Shown here in pieces: positions 10,276 to 23,100 of a stretch of DNA of 64,000 bases (positions within the stretch are counted from its first letter, which is position 1; each line of letters begins with the position of its first letter). The stretch comes from Takashimella koratensis. Its lineage: Eukaryota; Basidiomycota; Tremellomycetes; Trichosporonales; Tetragoniomycetaceae. A program made the translations under genes and the position numbers. The notes under the pieces were generated by a model, which did not search any database, was not told where the DNA came from, and saw only the letters and a list, made by a program, of their open reading frames with translations. The stretch is taken from NCBI GenBank assembly GCA_003116875.1, contig BCKT01000008.1, positions 828,322 to 892,321 of the forward strand, written 5' to 3'.

Positions 10276-12486
10276 ATGAGCGGCCAGTCCACCCCTCGGC
10301 TTGGTCGCGGAGGACTAGGAGCCAGTGCTAGTCCCCACTTGACTGCGCAGTCACGAGCCAGTCTGAGTGAAGCCGAGGTCAAGACCGGTCTCCTTGACCT
10401 CCCGCCCGAAATCCTCGCGGAGATTGCCTCGTACGTTCAACCTCAGCTACTCAAGCCGCTTCTGCTCTCTCTCGTGACTTCTTCCATTACTGCTCTCTCT
10501 GACAAACCCCCAGGCTTCTCTCACTCACAGATGCGCTCGCATTCCTCTCGACCTCACGCTCTACCCTCTCTCTCACTCGGTCCAACGTCACCCCGATCCG
10601 CCCACTCATCCGCTCCCTCCTCGCCCAGTCTTCTTACCCTCAGACCCTGGCTGTCTTACCCCAGCTAACGAGCTTTGTCCCGCGCGATGGAGGTGCAATC
10701 TTCATCGATCTCTTGGTACGCGCACGTCCGAAGTGGATCATAGAGCGCCTGGAGTGTGGGAGGTGGTCCGAGGCGGTCTGGAAAGAGGCTTTTGAGAGGA
10801 GGTTTTTGCCAAGTTGGAAGAAGTATAAGCGAGAGGGAGATACCTGGAGAGCCGTCTTTATGAGGTCAGTAACCAAGGAGCGACAGAAAGTGAAGAAGTG
10901 AAATAACCGGTCTGGCGGTCAACAGGACGCTTGGGAAGCTTGAACATCGATACTCTGGTTGTACCCATGAAGAATCCTGGACGGTGAGCTCCCGCCTTTG
11001 CTCTGCCCCCCAGCTCCCTTAGTAGATTCCATAACCTACTGACTCCCTTTTCCCTGCTCTCAGCGGTTCGTCACCCTCCACCGCAACGGCTCCGGCAGCC
11101 TCAACAGAATGTACTCACGCACCTTTGACCCTAACGACATCTACGACGAAATCAAACACCAGAACAACAACGACATGTACGCGACCCAAGTCCGCGTGAT
11201 TGTGCATTTACAAGACGTGAGAATCATCGCGCTTGGGGTATTAGCGGACCGGTCAACATTCTTTGTGAATCCCAACGCACATAGGGTGTTACATCCGCCG
11301 TTACTGAGTTCAGTTCGGATTGTACGACATAGCCATGAGTACGAGTATGGTATTGACCCGCCTTGGACGGGTTACGAAGTTGGTCAAGAGGCAGTTGAAG
11401 CTATACCTCGAGCAAATGAAACGAGGTCTTCTGGACCACTGCCTATTCCTGTATCTCCAGACCACGAAGCGCATCAACTATCATGCTCGCAACAGCCTGT
11501 GACGCCCGAATCGAGACTTTCCACATCTTTACGATCCACTTTTTCAAGCTTCCTTCCAGGTCGGAACCGACGTACCTCCAGCGCAAGCGATACTGGTACC
11601 ACCCTAGCCTGGGGTGCAGAGCTCGACCGTTCCATCTCTGCCGAAGCGAGGAGGAGGTCTTGGAGTCTTAGCCGGACCCGATCGGGGGGTTTTACGCGGC
11701 CTACTCAGGTAGACACAATTCCTATCCCAGCAATGGCTCCTTCTTCTTCTGTAGGATCGCCGTTATCCCCTCGGGCTCAACTGGCGCCGTCGCCTCTCCC
11801 GCCACTGCTCGAGGACAACGCATCTCCAGACCAGAGCACCCTCGCCTCATCCTCGTCTCGAACCAATACTTCGACCCCACAGCCGCGATCCATCTCGTCC
11901 CCCACCTTGGCATCCTGGCCTACCCCTTACCCGACTTTGATCCATCCCACACCTGCTCGGAGCCACCGTCTGTACCCAAACTTCACCCCTCCGACCTCTG
12001 TCGAGGCCACCAACCAACCCTCCCACTCCGCCTCCAGGGGTGCCCCACCAACCGCGAGGAGACAAGAGCGGAAGAGGGTAGATGGGAGAGCAGCGTTTGC
12101 CGAAGTCGAGGACACGGACGCAACGAGTACCGAGCCGGTCGGCTTATATGGCGCAGACAGGTACGGATACGCGTGTGCTCCCGGGAGAGTTGGAAGGCCC
12201 GAGGACGGATTGTGGGGTGGAGGAGACGCGATGGCCGAGTGGGACGAAGAGACGCAACAGCGCCGACGATGGGTTGGGTCCATGATGTGAGTCAATGTTA
12301 ATCTCACCTGTTGTTGCATCAACGGAGGGCTGATTTAGGTTTGTGGCAGTATCGTTGCCCAACTCCATCCGAGCGATAGGACCGAAGCGGCTCCGGCCGG
12401 GTCTTCCCTGGAAGGTCCAATCGAAGGTGTCGGGGTCGATCTTGGACCAAAAGGGATGTACACGTCTTTGGATTGGGAAGATGTAG
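10276..12486 (+). CDS. F-box protein with long disordered C-terminal half
   Basis: The N-terminus has an F-box core, GLLDLPPEILAEIAS, continued after an intron by LLSLTDALAFLSTSR. F-box proteins bring substrates to SCF ubiquitin ligases by binding Skp1. After the F-box come a helical stretch (RARPKWIIERLECGRW) and a well-conserved-looking globular part (FVTLHRNGSGSLNRMYSRTFDP and VRVIVHLQDVRIIALG). From about residue 270 it becomes Ser/Pro/Thr-rich and probably disordered. Introns fall near 10431-10512, 10875-10925, 10980-11063 and 12287-12339; the last joins RWVGSM to a Lys/Arg-rich tail ending at 12486. I do not recognise a substrate-binding repeat, so the target is unknown. The last exon is the least certain. 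Confidence 0.65.
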
Positions 12487-13034
12487 CGGCGATCTTGCCT
12501 TGGGTGCATTTGAAGAGCTCTGGAGCGCATTCGAATGATCCCAGGCGAAGCGGGATGGGGTTTGATTAGAACGATGTTAGCGCTCCGACTTTGCAGCATT
12601 GGCAAAGAGCTGTCGTGGGAATGAGCGAGGTTGTATCCACCGAAACCATATGCACTGCTCTTAGTTTGGTACAATCATATTGGCTGCATTGTCTGTGGTG
12701 AATGAGCACGGAAGAAGAACCCTGGAAAAGTGGAAGAGTGAGAGGAACGAAAGAAGGGAGTTTGTATCTGCTGTAATGTTCTGTTTGGTCTTGAGTCTTT
12801 CGGGCAAGCGGGGAGCTTGGAATAGGTTTAAGGTACAGAATGGCAAGTGTCGAAGCCAAGGTGTCTACAAAAGGGCTTGTCGCCGAGACGAAATGTCAAA
12901 TCTGGAAAGGAAGAGATGTTGGTTGGGAGGTAGAAGGTTGAAGATGAGGATGAGTGACGAGCTACAATGTAGTGAGGGTGATTTTGGCAACGTCGTTTTC
13001 GGTTTTGAGGTCGCTGGCGAGAGCAGAGAGCTGA
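12487..13034. other. Convergent intergenic region
   Basis: The 3' ends of the F-box gene and of the secreted protein gene meet here. A 134-codon plus-strand open frame (12680-13081) has no family features and overlaps the neighbouring stop, so I treat it as chance. Confidence 0.45.
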
Positions 13035-14351
13035 TCACCGCCTTGACCCGGCGGTGGCTGTTGTCCATACGGTCACGGTAACAGTGGGAGCACACGAGCC
13101 GTCCACTTCTTCGTCACCGTCTCCCCTATCGTCTGTGCTGGTGGATGACCCGCTTCCCTCCCCCGAGTCGCCCGTTGGCCCAGACCCGGGGTTCGCCGAC
13201 GAGTCATTGGTAGTTCCGTCCTGAGTGGTGCTGCTCGACCCCATTGCAGTGTCTGCCCCACTCCCGTCACTTGACGAGCCTGTCGCTTGGTCGGTAGACG
13301 CCCCCTGACTTCCGCTGTCGATGATCTCATCGACCGAGCCCACGACGGTATCGACCAAGCTTGTCACAGCCAGTGCAACGGCATTTACTGCGCTCGAGTC
13401 GGCAAACAAGAGACTTGACCTCTCTTCGAGCGTCTCCCGACCCTCGTTGGATTCGAGAGCATGTCGGACGGACCCCATTCTTCGGATATTTTTGCGCGAA
13501 CCTCGACCGGGGCTGCTGGGTGTGTTGGGGCTGCTGGACCCGTGGCGGTGATGTCCGAGGCTGGCAGGAGGGACGGAAGAGGTCCCCACCGTGATGGGGA
13601 TTTCCCAGATCGGGTCCGAGGCGTGTGTAGTGTATGGGTCCGGAAGGCGGAGAGAATCAGGTAAGAACTCGCGCGAGTGACCACTGGGTTCGTCAGTTGG
13701 TTCACCAGTGTCGATGAGGAGGTCCGATTGGAGAACTGGAAGGGGTGATGAAGGGGGGGAAAGGAGGGAGACGTACCAGGAGATAGGTGCGCCTGTGGAA
13801 TCGGAGACGTAAGACCTAGCTCGAGAGTTCCACAGAGCCTGCTCCTCGTTATCCCAGAGAAAGTCGGCCCCATGGACTGCCAATACGCTGGGATCAAGCA
13901 ACATGACACACCCTGCACTTGCCGTCGCTGTCTCCCCGCTCCCTGCGCCTACACCCATCTCCGCCTCCCAATCCTCCACCCTACTGATCCCTCCTCTCCT
14001 CTCCACCTCGGCATAGATAGCAATCGTCCCTTCCCCCAAAACCCAGCTGATATCAGTCTCTTTCTCCGGCCTAAATGTAGACGACCACCATTTCCCGCCT
14101 CCGCCTTCTCCGCCGCCGACGGTGTGCGTGTGGGTGTGTGAGTGCGACCCGAGCCGAGTGGAGGACGGGACCCGGATCGAAGAGGGGCAGATAGGCTGCA
14201 TCGCCATAACGACAGGTGGGTAGTGAGTGGCTTCGAGACGAGCGAGGATGAGACACCCAGAATCGGCAGGATCGGCGAGTGGGACAGTAGGGGTGATAGT
14301 GAGTGCCGATACGGCAGGGAGAAGCAGGGGGAGAAGCAGAGCGGCGGCCAT
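13035..14351 (-). CDS. Secreted Ser/Thr-rich protein, paralog A
   Basis: The start at 14351 gives a strong signal peptide, MAAALLLPLLLPAVSA. The mature N-terminal domain carries conserved pieces shared with paralog B downstream: SGCLILARLE, MQPICPSS, a GCVMLLDP block, a PISCG join and RLPDP...IWEIPITV. An intron with GTACGT donor and CTGACGAACCCAG end (about 13693-13776) sits in the PISC codon, the same place and phase as in B. The C-terminal third is Ser/Gly/Thr/Asp-rich and ends in TVTVTVWTTATAGSRR. There is no clear GPI signal. It looks like a cell-wall or extracellular matrix protein, but no named family is recognised. Confidence 0.65.
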   Translation of the reverse strand: MAAALLLPLLLPAVSALTITPTVPLADPADSGCLILARLEATHYPPVVMAMQPICPSSIRVPSSTRLGSHSHTHTHTVGGGEGGGGKWWSSTFRPEKETDISWVLGEGTIAIYAEVERRGGISRVEDWEAEMGVGAGSGETATASAGCVMLLDPSVLAVHGADFLWDNEEQALWNSRARSYVSDSTGAPISWYVSLLSPPSSPLPVLQSDLLIDTGEPTDEPSGHSREFLPDSLRLPDPYTTHASDPIWEIPITVGTSSVPPASLGHHRHGSSSPNTPSSPGRGSRKNIRRMGSVRHALESNEGRETLEERSSLLFADSSAVNAVALAVTSLVDTVVGSVDEIIDSGSQGASTDQATGSSSDGSGADTAMGSSSTTQDGTTNDSSANPGSGPTGDSGEGSGSSTSTDDRGDGDEEVDGSCAPTVTVTVWTTATAGSRR

Positions 14352-14375
14352 GGTGAGTGTGAGGCAGAGAAAAAA

Positions 14376-14393
14376 GGGGGGGGGGGGGGGGGG
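14376..14393. repeat. Poly-G (18) tract
   Basis: A run of 18 G on the plus strand lies 25 bp upstream of the paralog A start, so the leader of that mRNA carries poly-C. Confidence 0.9.
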
Positions 14394-15806
14394 AGGGGGA
14401 AGGGGGGAGGAAGAGAGAGGAGATATGAGTAAGTGAGGTGACGGTGAAGTAGCCACGGGGAAGAGGCTGGCCAGAACTCAAAGATGAGTTTGGGTGTGGA
14501 CGGCGAGATCTCGGCGTATGCGTGTATGCGGTTGGGTGCGTGTGGGCGTGCGGGTCGAATGAGTTGAAAGTTTGGTGAGGGTGGGTGTTGATCACCGGAA
14601 TGCCTGCGCTTATTTATCCCATCTCACCCGACGTTATCAGACTCGACACCAAGACGAACACCACCAACACTGAGTACCAGCACCCGACACCCCAACTACC
14701 TAGCAACCCTAACAGACTACTGCTCTTCGCCTCTCTCCCGAAGATCGGGTCTCGACAGCCTCCAAATTCATCAGCTTCTCTTGTTCCTACACTTACCTAG
14801 CGCAGGCCGGATAGCACAGAACCTTGTCGCCGATAAGCTCTACACCCACGCTGAGGCGTTGATTTGCTCAAGTGTTCAGGTGTTCAGGTGTTCCGGCGTT
14901 CGTGGTTCCTGCCCTGCCCGCGTAATCCCAAACTGGGTCAAACAGAAATCCTCGCGTCCCTGCTATGAGTTTACGCCAAGCACCGGCCCGTATCTCGTGC
15001 CGTGCGTAAATTCTGCTTGCTCAAGGTTCAACTAGTGTCATCATAGCTGGATTCAACTCTATCTGACCTTGTTTGTGGAGGTTGTTGTTTATTGTTTATC
15101 GGCGAGCGGTGGAGGGGGGTAAAGTGTGGCGTAGAAGTGGAGTGGGTAGGACATGTCGTCAGTCATAACGCCACATTCATGTCTTGAAATGAGTCGTAAA
15201 AATCGACCATAGAATTAGTCAACCATGGGCACTGGAACGGCTTCCTCTGACCTCGGTTTCTCATCCCCCTGAGCGCGTACTTGGCAACAACAGCAGCAGC
15301 AGGTGCAGCAGCAGCAACAGGACACACGCGTGCTGCCTAACACAAGTTGTCAGACTAGCGTGTCTTCGCTGTATTAGTAACACACACCTGGGGAGCTACG
15401 TGGCGGAAAACAAAGACATTGTTCATTCAATCGTCAACCCTACCTTACCCCCCATCCCTGATCGAACAATTCTCTCGTCAATTCAATCCGACTTCTGAAA
15501 AACAACACCCAACAACAACAAAGAGACACAAGAGCATACACGGCGCAAGGAAAAGAAACAATTAAGGCACGCTACTGTCTACGTTACTGCTACTCTGTAT
15601 CCCACACCATCGTAGACCAGCGAGTGAAGCCAGTCAGTTCACTGTCCACCCGTCCTCTCTTCACTCTTCACGCACAACCAGACTACCACGAATCGTTCCG
15701 TGCACTATATACCTTTGGGTGGGAATCGGGTCTAGCTCTTTGCCCACTGGTCCTGAAATTGGGCGGCGTTCTGCTGGACCGGAAGACAGGAAGTCCTACT
15801 CTCGTG
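14394..15806. other. Intergenic, with CAG-rich repeat
   Basis: Between paralogs A and B I find no gene. A CAG/CAA-rich microsatellite lies at 15283-15320 and a short GTGTTCAGGT repeat near 14873-14890. The left part should hold the promoter of paralog A. Confidence 0.5.
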
Positions 15807-17878
15807 TTACTCTCTCGATCCCCAGACTCTACGCCCACCTCCACTGGTAGTGCTAATCCCACCGTTCCCATTTTCACTACCTTTTTCATCCTCTCCGTTC
15901 CCTTCATCTTCACACGACGAATTGGTGGTATTGCCGGAAATGAATATGCTGTTCAAGGACGAGACTAGCTCCGTCACGTTGTTCGCTACCGCATGTACTT
16001 CGTCCTCGCTGGCTGTGATGTTCGAGGACCCGTGCTTGGACTCAGATCCAGACCCTTCTCCACTAGCCGTCGAGTTTCCGGACGCATGTTTGTTCTCCCC
16101 GTCGTCTGTGGTCGTAGTGTTTGATCCGTTTGACGCGATAAGCAGTTCCGGTCGTCCGTTGGTGACTTCTGTCTCCGTACTCTTCTCGGCTCCCGTAGTT
16201 GTCTGCGCATCGGGGGAACGATCGGTACCTTTGTCTGTACCCTCCGTTCCCGTCGTCTTCGTAGCGCCCGTAGCATCCGTAGTGTCCGTAGAGTTCTCCG
16301 ACCCTGTAGCTAGCTTCACATCTCCTCCGAGATCGACTGCGATATCTGCGTTGACGCCGGTACTAACATCGCTCGAATCGGTCGGGCTAGAACCTATCGA
16401 AGAGAACGCGCCTGTCGCTGTGAATTGAGCGATAACGAGCGTGCCTACGGTCAGGCCGTCGGTGGTGATGATGGAGGTGGTGGCGGGTGTGACGGTGGGT
16501 ATTGCGGCGAAGGAGGTTTGCGAAAACTGGCCGGCGACGAGGCTGAGCCCCGAGGAGGAGGAGGATAAGGCGGCGGCACGGGAGGGGCTAGATGCCGAAG
16601 AGAGAGACGAGGGTGAAGAAGAAGTTGCAGATGAGGGGGAAGATGAGGATGCTGTGGACGTGCTCTTCTGGTGGAATTGGGTGAAACTGCTGACGGCGTT
16701 GGACGATGACGAAGGCGTACTCTGCGGCGAGAACTGACCGAAACCGGTGGAGGAAGATGTGGACATGCTACTGGAGCCGGGGGCAGACGAGGGTGTGGAT
16801 GAGGGAGCCGACGACCCCGCAGAGGACGACATACCACCAGGGGTGCTGCTTCGGGTCTTGCCGGCTTTGGGGGCTTGAGAAGACGAGGTCGAGGAAGCCA
16901 AAGAAAGGGGAGGTCCCACTGCCGATGTGGAGGATATCGGCGACGCTGATGAAGAGGTCGACGTCAATGTCGACTGGACCACGACTTTGCTTGAGCTTGA
17001 GGGTGTCGCCTCTGCTTTGGGTGCTGCTGAAGAAGTCGAGCTCGATGACGGTTCGACCACCGTCACTTTGGTAACAGTGACGACAACTACAGTGGGCGAC
17101 GCTGAAGTAGACTTGGCGGCAGACGAAGAAGGTGGAGAGTCGACTTCTGTAACAGTGACGACAGTGTCGGGTGACGTCGCTGTCACAGCGGGGGGGTCAG
17201 AGGTGGTTGCTGCGGCCTTGGAGGAAGACGGAGCTGCAGCGGGCGCTTGGTCGGCCGCCCCGCCGTTGGCGGCGATCGTGATAGCAGTCGACCAGATGGC
17301 GTCAGTAGAAGGGTCCGTGGGGTCTGGAAGGTTGAATCCCGAAGGAAGGTAAGTCGTGTCGGCTCCGCTATGGCGTGGAACAATTCTTTGTCAGCTACGC
17401 ACGAAGTTTGGTTTCATTTCACGTGTAAAGAAAGCAGATCCCTTGCAAGTACTCACCAGACAATCGGTTGGAATGAAGTCGGGTCCAGCAGAGTCCCCGC
17501 TGCGGTATTATCGTAAATTTCACCACTACTGTCTTCCCAAGTCAAGCTCCTGCCCAGTAGATACTCGACTTGTTGCTGGTCTAAGGAGTACACGCAACCG
17601 GCAGACGCTCCCTCGGTAGTCGCCACGACGTTCCCGTATATGAGGAGGTTACTCGATGCGCCGTCGCCCCCGGTCGAGATAGGCCAATCGATGGTGATTG
17701 TCCCAGCAGACGGACACAGAGGCGTCATCGCGGTGATGGTGGTAGGCGAAGACAGGCTCGCGAGTTGGCCAAGGATGATACAGTCAGTACCGGAGACGTC
17801 CATCGTCCATGACCCCGAGGACTGGGCGAGAGCGACCCCGGCAAGGAGAGCGACAGTAGATACGGCGAACAGAGACAT
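15807..17878 (-). CDS. Secreted Ser/Thr-rich wall-like protein, paralog B
   Basis: The start at 17878 gives a clean signal peptide, MSLFAVSTVALLAGVALA. The N-terminal domain parallels paralog A: TDCIILGQLASL, ITAMTPLCPSAG, LLIYGNV, AGCVYSLD, a PIVCG join across the intron (about 17358-17458), NLPDP and IWSTAITI. Then follows a long low-complexity stalk with Thr/Val runs (TVVTVTEV and VVVVTVTKV) and Ser/Thr/Ala-rich stretches, ending in an Asn/Gly/Glu-rich segment with many N-glycosylation sequons. The shared intron position and phase (TG|C in both) supports a tandem duplication. Likely a cell-surface protein; there is no clear GPI signal and no enzyme motif. Confidence 0.7.
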
Positions 17879-19276
17879 GGTGGCGAAAATCTGATTATGG
17901 GAGATGTTGTAAGAACGGGGAGAGAATAATGCAAACTGAGTAAAAGGTCAACGAGTGTGGGTGCGAGTCCAATGGGAAGCGCGTGGTGGAGGAAAAGAAG
18001 AAGAAAAAGAAGGAGGGGAAGAAGGAAGAAGATCAGATGTGCCTGCTTGAGAGGTATACCGAATGAGAGTACAACAAGAACCTGCTAGGTTTCTTGTCTT
18101 TGTAGGTGTCGTTGAGGTGAGAATTGTTGTCCGCTATTCCGTGTGATATTGTCTCCCCCTTCCACGAAATTAGCATGGGGTGAAGCTGAGAGCAATTCGG
18201 GTCTCCTCCCTTCTTTTGTCAACAGCTAGCAACGGCACCGCTGTCATCTTCTTGACGACAAATGAAGAAACAGTTGTCTTGGAGTTAAGGGGGTCATAAT
18301 CCCTTGTTTAGATGGTCACATCTAGATAATGCAAACACGGGGCTGGAACGGTTTCGCAAAGGCACTTGCTCGGCCACCCGGGGTACAAGAGAGGAAGGGA
18401 GTGTTGGAAACGGAGGGACGAGATGCACGGATTCAATTTGCGTTATCGCGGGTAGGAAGCTGTGAGAGGGAGAGTGTATGCCTTTGAAGGAGGTGACCGC
18501 AGGAGGAGAACAAGGGAGGAGCAACTGTGGGAAACGACAATGAGATCGATGGGAAATACATAAGGTGACAAATCACACCGAAGCTGTGTTGGCGTCATAA
18601 CAGAGTCTGTCGGCTCTGTTCTGTGGTTCGTATTGGGCCGGCACGGGATTGAGCGGCTTCTCCACTGCGGGTGGCCGGTCGTCCTCAATGGTCCGCAACA
18701 ACACTTCTTGTACCTGTGAAAGAAGCAAATCACTACTTGGTCTCAAAACCGTGGTCCCTTGCACACTCGCAACTTACGATGTAACCAGCACTGGCCGTTC
18801 CTTGGCTTGGATCCCCCCACACCGGTCATCTGACACGCCGCCGTCCGGGTGCATCGACCCGCCTCAGTGCCTCATTGCCACCTTGAGGAGGAAATGTGAC
18901 GACCGTGGGAAGACGTGTGGACGACCCGGCCGGCCGGTTGATGGGCGTTTGATTGTGCCGTAATACAACCCCTGCCTGGTCCGATTTCTTATCCCACTCT
19001 TCGCCCATCCCCACCACCACTACCACCCACTTCACCACCACCACTACTACCCTCGTCACCACCTCCCTCGTCCACCAACTCACTCCGACTGTCCCCTTCT
19101 CCTCCTTCGCGCACCTCTCACCCTTCCGTCACCGTACTGCTCCTCATCCCCCACCCAAACCACCCACGCCCACCTCCGACCCTGCCCGATCCAGTTGCCA
19201 CCCGCCCACCTCCACCTACCAGGTGACCAAGCCACCGACGACCCTCCTCCCTCGCCCACCACCCCGCAGGGTAAAC
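17879..19276. other. Intergenic, possible small minus-strand exon
   Basis: This is the divergent space between paralog B and the Yippee gene. On the minus strand, 18573-18716 after a CAG acceptor reads as a coding-like 47-residue tail (VQEVLLRTIEDDRPPAVEKP at its start), and frame-matched sequence ending SAGYI lies across a GTAAGT donor near 18779. I cannot find a start codon in frame, so no gene is called. The right end is rich in CCACC/CACCA, the likely leader of the Yippee mRNA. Confidence 0.35.
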
Positions 19277-20198
19277 ATGGGGCGATCGTTCCGTATCTAT
19301 CTCGCTGGGGAGACGACGTTCATGTGCCGCAAGTGCGGTAACCATCTGGCCGTTGGCGAGAGTGTTATCTCCAAGGTGAGCACGGGCACTGGCACGTGGG
19401 TTGAAAGTAGAGGAACGGGGTGGGGTTTAGGGATGAAAGGTGTACATGGGAGGGGCTGGGGTCTGCGACCGGGACACTGCTTGCCTCGCGAGCAGATATG
19501 AGGCATCCCCGTGGCCTTCTCGAAGGCAGCGGCGATGGGCAATGGGTGAAAGGCTTCAGGGTACCGGCTGCCGGCTGACTGTCTCGAAATTGGGGAAGAA
19601 CTCGGGCTGACCATGTGCCTAGCAATTCACGGGCCAACACGGCCGTGCTTACCTCGTCCACCATGCGTGAGTTGCTACCATACGTAGAATCTTTGACCAG
19701 CAACTACTCTACCTATCCTGTTTCTACCCCTGTGCTTGTCGTCGCGTTTGCTGACAGAATCAGCGTGAATACGTACACCGGTATGCCCGAGCCTCGCGAT
19801 ATGCGTACGGGCAAGCATATCGTCCGTGACGTCTTCTGCACCGTGTGCAATACCGTTCTCGGATGGAAATATGTGCGTTCATAGTCTGCCTATTGCTCTC
19901 CCTCTCCCTCTCCCTCCCTTCTACTCCCTATCACCCCTTCGTCCAACTCTCCACCCTTCTCGAACTCTCTCCCTTCCGTCCACTCCACCTCTCGTCTTAC
20001 ACCCATACCCCTTATTAGCTACCCTGCTGACCCTCTACCCGATCGCAGGACCTAGCATTCGAGCCCGATCAGAAGTACAAAGAAGGTCACTACATCCTCG
20101 AGCGCGAGATGATCACCGAGAAGCCCGAGGGCAAACACGGCGACGCGAAGCTCACGATCGAGGAGGTCCTGGTTCGGCCATTACTTGCCAAGGCATGA
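19277..20198 (+). CDS. Yippee-family zinc-binding protein
   Basis: Four exons give a protein of about 128 residues, the usual size for Yippee/Moh1 proteins. The zinc-binding pairs are in FMCRKCGNHLA and DVFCTVCNTVLGWKY. Other family blocks are SFRIYL, QFTGQHGRAYLV and EPDQKYKEGHYILEREMI. Introns follow ISK (donor 19375), HHA, and WKY. The start ATG sits before GRSFRIYL. The family is conserved in eukaryotes and related in fold to the cereblon thalidomide-binding domain; yeast Moh1 is tied to stationary-phase survival. The exact function is unknown. Confidence 0.93.
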
Positions 20199-23100
20199 TC
20201 AGCGCGCCGTAGAGCGCCCGAACGCCCGTCACGGGCGCTCAGCGTGGACAACTCGGCCTCTCCTCTCATCTCCGATCCTCGACCCTTGCACATCCCTGGA
20301 ACCCATGACTCACCTCCTCACGACCTCCACGCGATACATCTCTCGACCACGCTTCTACCAACGCCGCAATACACGCCCCCTCTTTCGTTCGGATACCCAC
20401 CATTTGTTGTGTCTATCTTTTGTTGTTGTTCATTTGTACCCAAACCCTAGCAAGCTGTTTCCATCTTCACCCGTAGTTTCGAGTTTCCTAGTCACCGCCC
20501 TGTTTCCTCCACGACCCCTGTTCGTCATCATCTTAGTAACATACCTGTAGTCTTTTCCTTTTCCCTGTTGTTCAACTCCGGTTATTCTTGTTGTACTACC
20601 TCGATCTGTTTCATGTACCGAATCAACTCGTACGACTGACGCTTGAACTTCGACTGACGACGATGGCTACACTCACCCTCGCTCCTTAGGTCCGCATGAT
20701 ATGCCTTCGACCATGCGCTGGAGATCTAACATACGGATCGGACTCGACCGACATCGACACGAGCGCAATCTGCTTTGAATGCTGCATATGGAATAGTGGC
20801 CTCCGTCAAGTGGTGATCAAAGGGTCACTTGGGATAGTCATTACAAAGGACCCACCAAAGCTCCTTAGACCTAGCTATGCCCGGAAACAATCCCCCATTA
20901 ATTGAAAGGATGGCTACAGGCTTCCGTTTTCGTCGTCTCCGTTCGTGACCACCCCGAGAGCGTCCGATGGCGTCACAATCCTACTCCATTGATTCTAGTG
21001 CGTTACACGGGATGGCTCAGCCTTCAACTGTCCCCTTTGGTCAGCGGTGTCGTGTCGAGGGATATGATTGTATGGCCAATCGAACTGGGGCTATGAACGA
21101 ACATGCTGAATGTTTTCTACTACTCACCCTCAACGCTGATACCTCGACATATTTCTCCGCTGACTCCGATAAACATCCCGGATCATGTCCACCTTCCTCC
21201 CTTCACCTCCTTTGACCGCCTTGCGCTTCCCGCTTTCCTGGCTTGTTCCATTTCTCCACCTCCTTCACCCGTCTGTCTCTTGTTTTTATCCCTTTGTCAA
21301 CCCGCGGCCTCATTCTCTTTCTGCTTTCAGCATAACCCGAGAACCCCGCTCTGAATTCCTTTTGACGTATTCCTTGCCCAGTCTGTCTTGAGGAGACCGG
21401 TCGTCTGGGGGTCGAGGTGACCCGGGGAGGAGAGCAGGAGAGGAGCGGGAGTGATTCCGGCGGACAGGGTATGCGGAAGGGGGTTACCGGCTGACCGAAG
21501 GATGCCTCCGCAAAAGTCGGTGAAACAAAGCTCGGATGGATCCGGAAAGAATCTACTGTAGCCGACACGAGCACAACCTCTGAGGCGGGGGACAGTAACG
21601 GGCTCAGACGTCAAGAGTTGGCGGCTCCGCCTCAGTCGCCACCTCAACTGCCTGGTCCACCCCGAGAACTCCTTTTCCCTTTCGGCCACCCGGCCACATG
21701 CAACACTCTCGGCGTCGGCGACGACGGAGAAAAGAATGAGAGTTTCCCCGTTTGCTCTCTCCATTGACACTTACCTACTTCCTTTCACCAAACCCCGCCG
21801 CTCGTATGCTCTGAATACTTGTCTTCCTTTATTACCTCGAGGATCTGTATTTCTTTCTTTCTCTCTTTTTCTCGTTATCTCTTTACGTCTTTTTGTCTTT
21901 TGTGTCGTTTTTGTCTTTTTTTCTTTCGGGGATCAAGATGCCAATGACGCAAGAGTGTTTCGTCTGTATCTAATCCTTTGTCTCTCAACCAAGCAGTGGT
22001 CGCTTACTACCTCCTCCACCACTGACCCTCCCTTGAGCTACCCACCTCCTCCCCGGCCTACTTTCTTTCAAATTTGGGATAAAATTCACCTCTTCAAACT
22101 GAAACGAATACCTCTCTCTCTCCGCCGGTCGGCCGGGTCTTGCATTCACGCCGAACTGTTTCGTGTAGCCACAAATGCGAATGGAAGTCATCCAATCGGG
22201 TGACCACAGCTAGGGTTTTGGGAATTGCGGGGTTGGAGAGGACGAGTTCCTTTTTGAACAACTCCTGTAGATCACGAATATCAATCACGAATCGTGACAA
22301 CTAGGAAGAAAGTGGGCAACGGTGTGGGGGATGGCTTTCATTCAAATAGAGGCCGATGCCGAATCCCCCACATACCTTTCCCAATTTCCCACACCTAACG
22401 GATCTAGTAGCTCATCGGCCATCACTTCGGGGCAACCACTGATCAACAACTACCGTACACATTTACCCACTTACCCATTTACCCACCTACCCACACTTTC
22501 CACATTCTTGCCAATCCTCTCCTGTGGCCACCTTTTTCCTCCCTCTGATCACCGTTACCACAAACCCACCCCGTTCTACAGATTCCTTCCCCTAACCCCT
22601 TTCCTTTCCTTTCCTTTCCTTCCTTCGCCTCCTTGACCAACCCCTATTCCCGTTCCTTGTCCACAGGACGCCTTTGTTCCCCTCGCTTTGCTAAATTGAC
22701 GAATTGAACGTTCATCTACATACTCCCTTCTGTAAGTCCAACTTCCCACCGCTCAGACACCTCCTTGTTCCCATTATCCCCACACCTCCGTTGACGTCCC
22801 CGCCCTCGCCCCTTGTCTTTGGCTTCTCCCTTCCTCCCCAATCCTCAATCCCACACCCACGCCTACGATCCGGATCAACACTGCCCCCCCTTGCGCACCA
22901 CCGCCCCGTGCTCGCTCTCTTTCTCCTTCGCCGCCCCTGGCTCCCACAGCTCGTGCAGTCGAATCATCTTTTCACACCGCCCATACGCGAAGTCGCCCTG
23001 AAACACCGCAGCTGATTTTCATTCCATCTCGCACGCGATATATATCCACGAGCCCTCGTCGTCAACCTCGACTCTATCAATCTTCAACTAAATCGTCATA

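Noticed and set aside
21327..21770. 147-codon minus-strand frame in the gene-free region
   Set aside because: No domain, no promoter and no splice support. Likely chance in GC-rich DNA.
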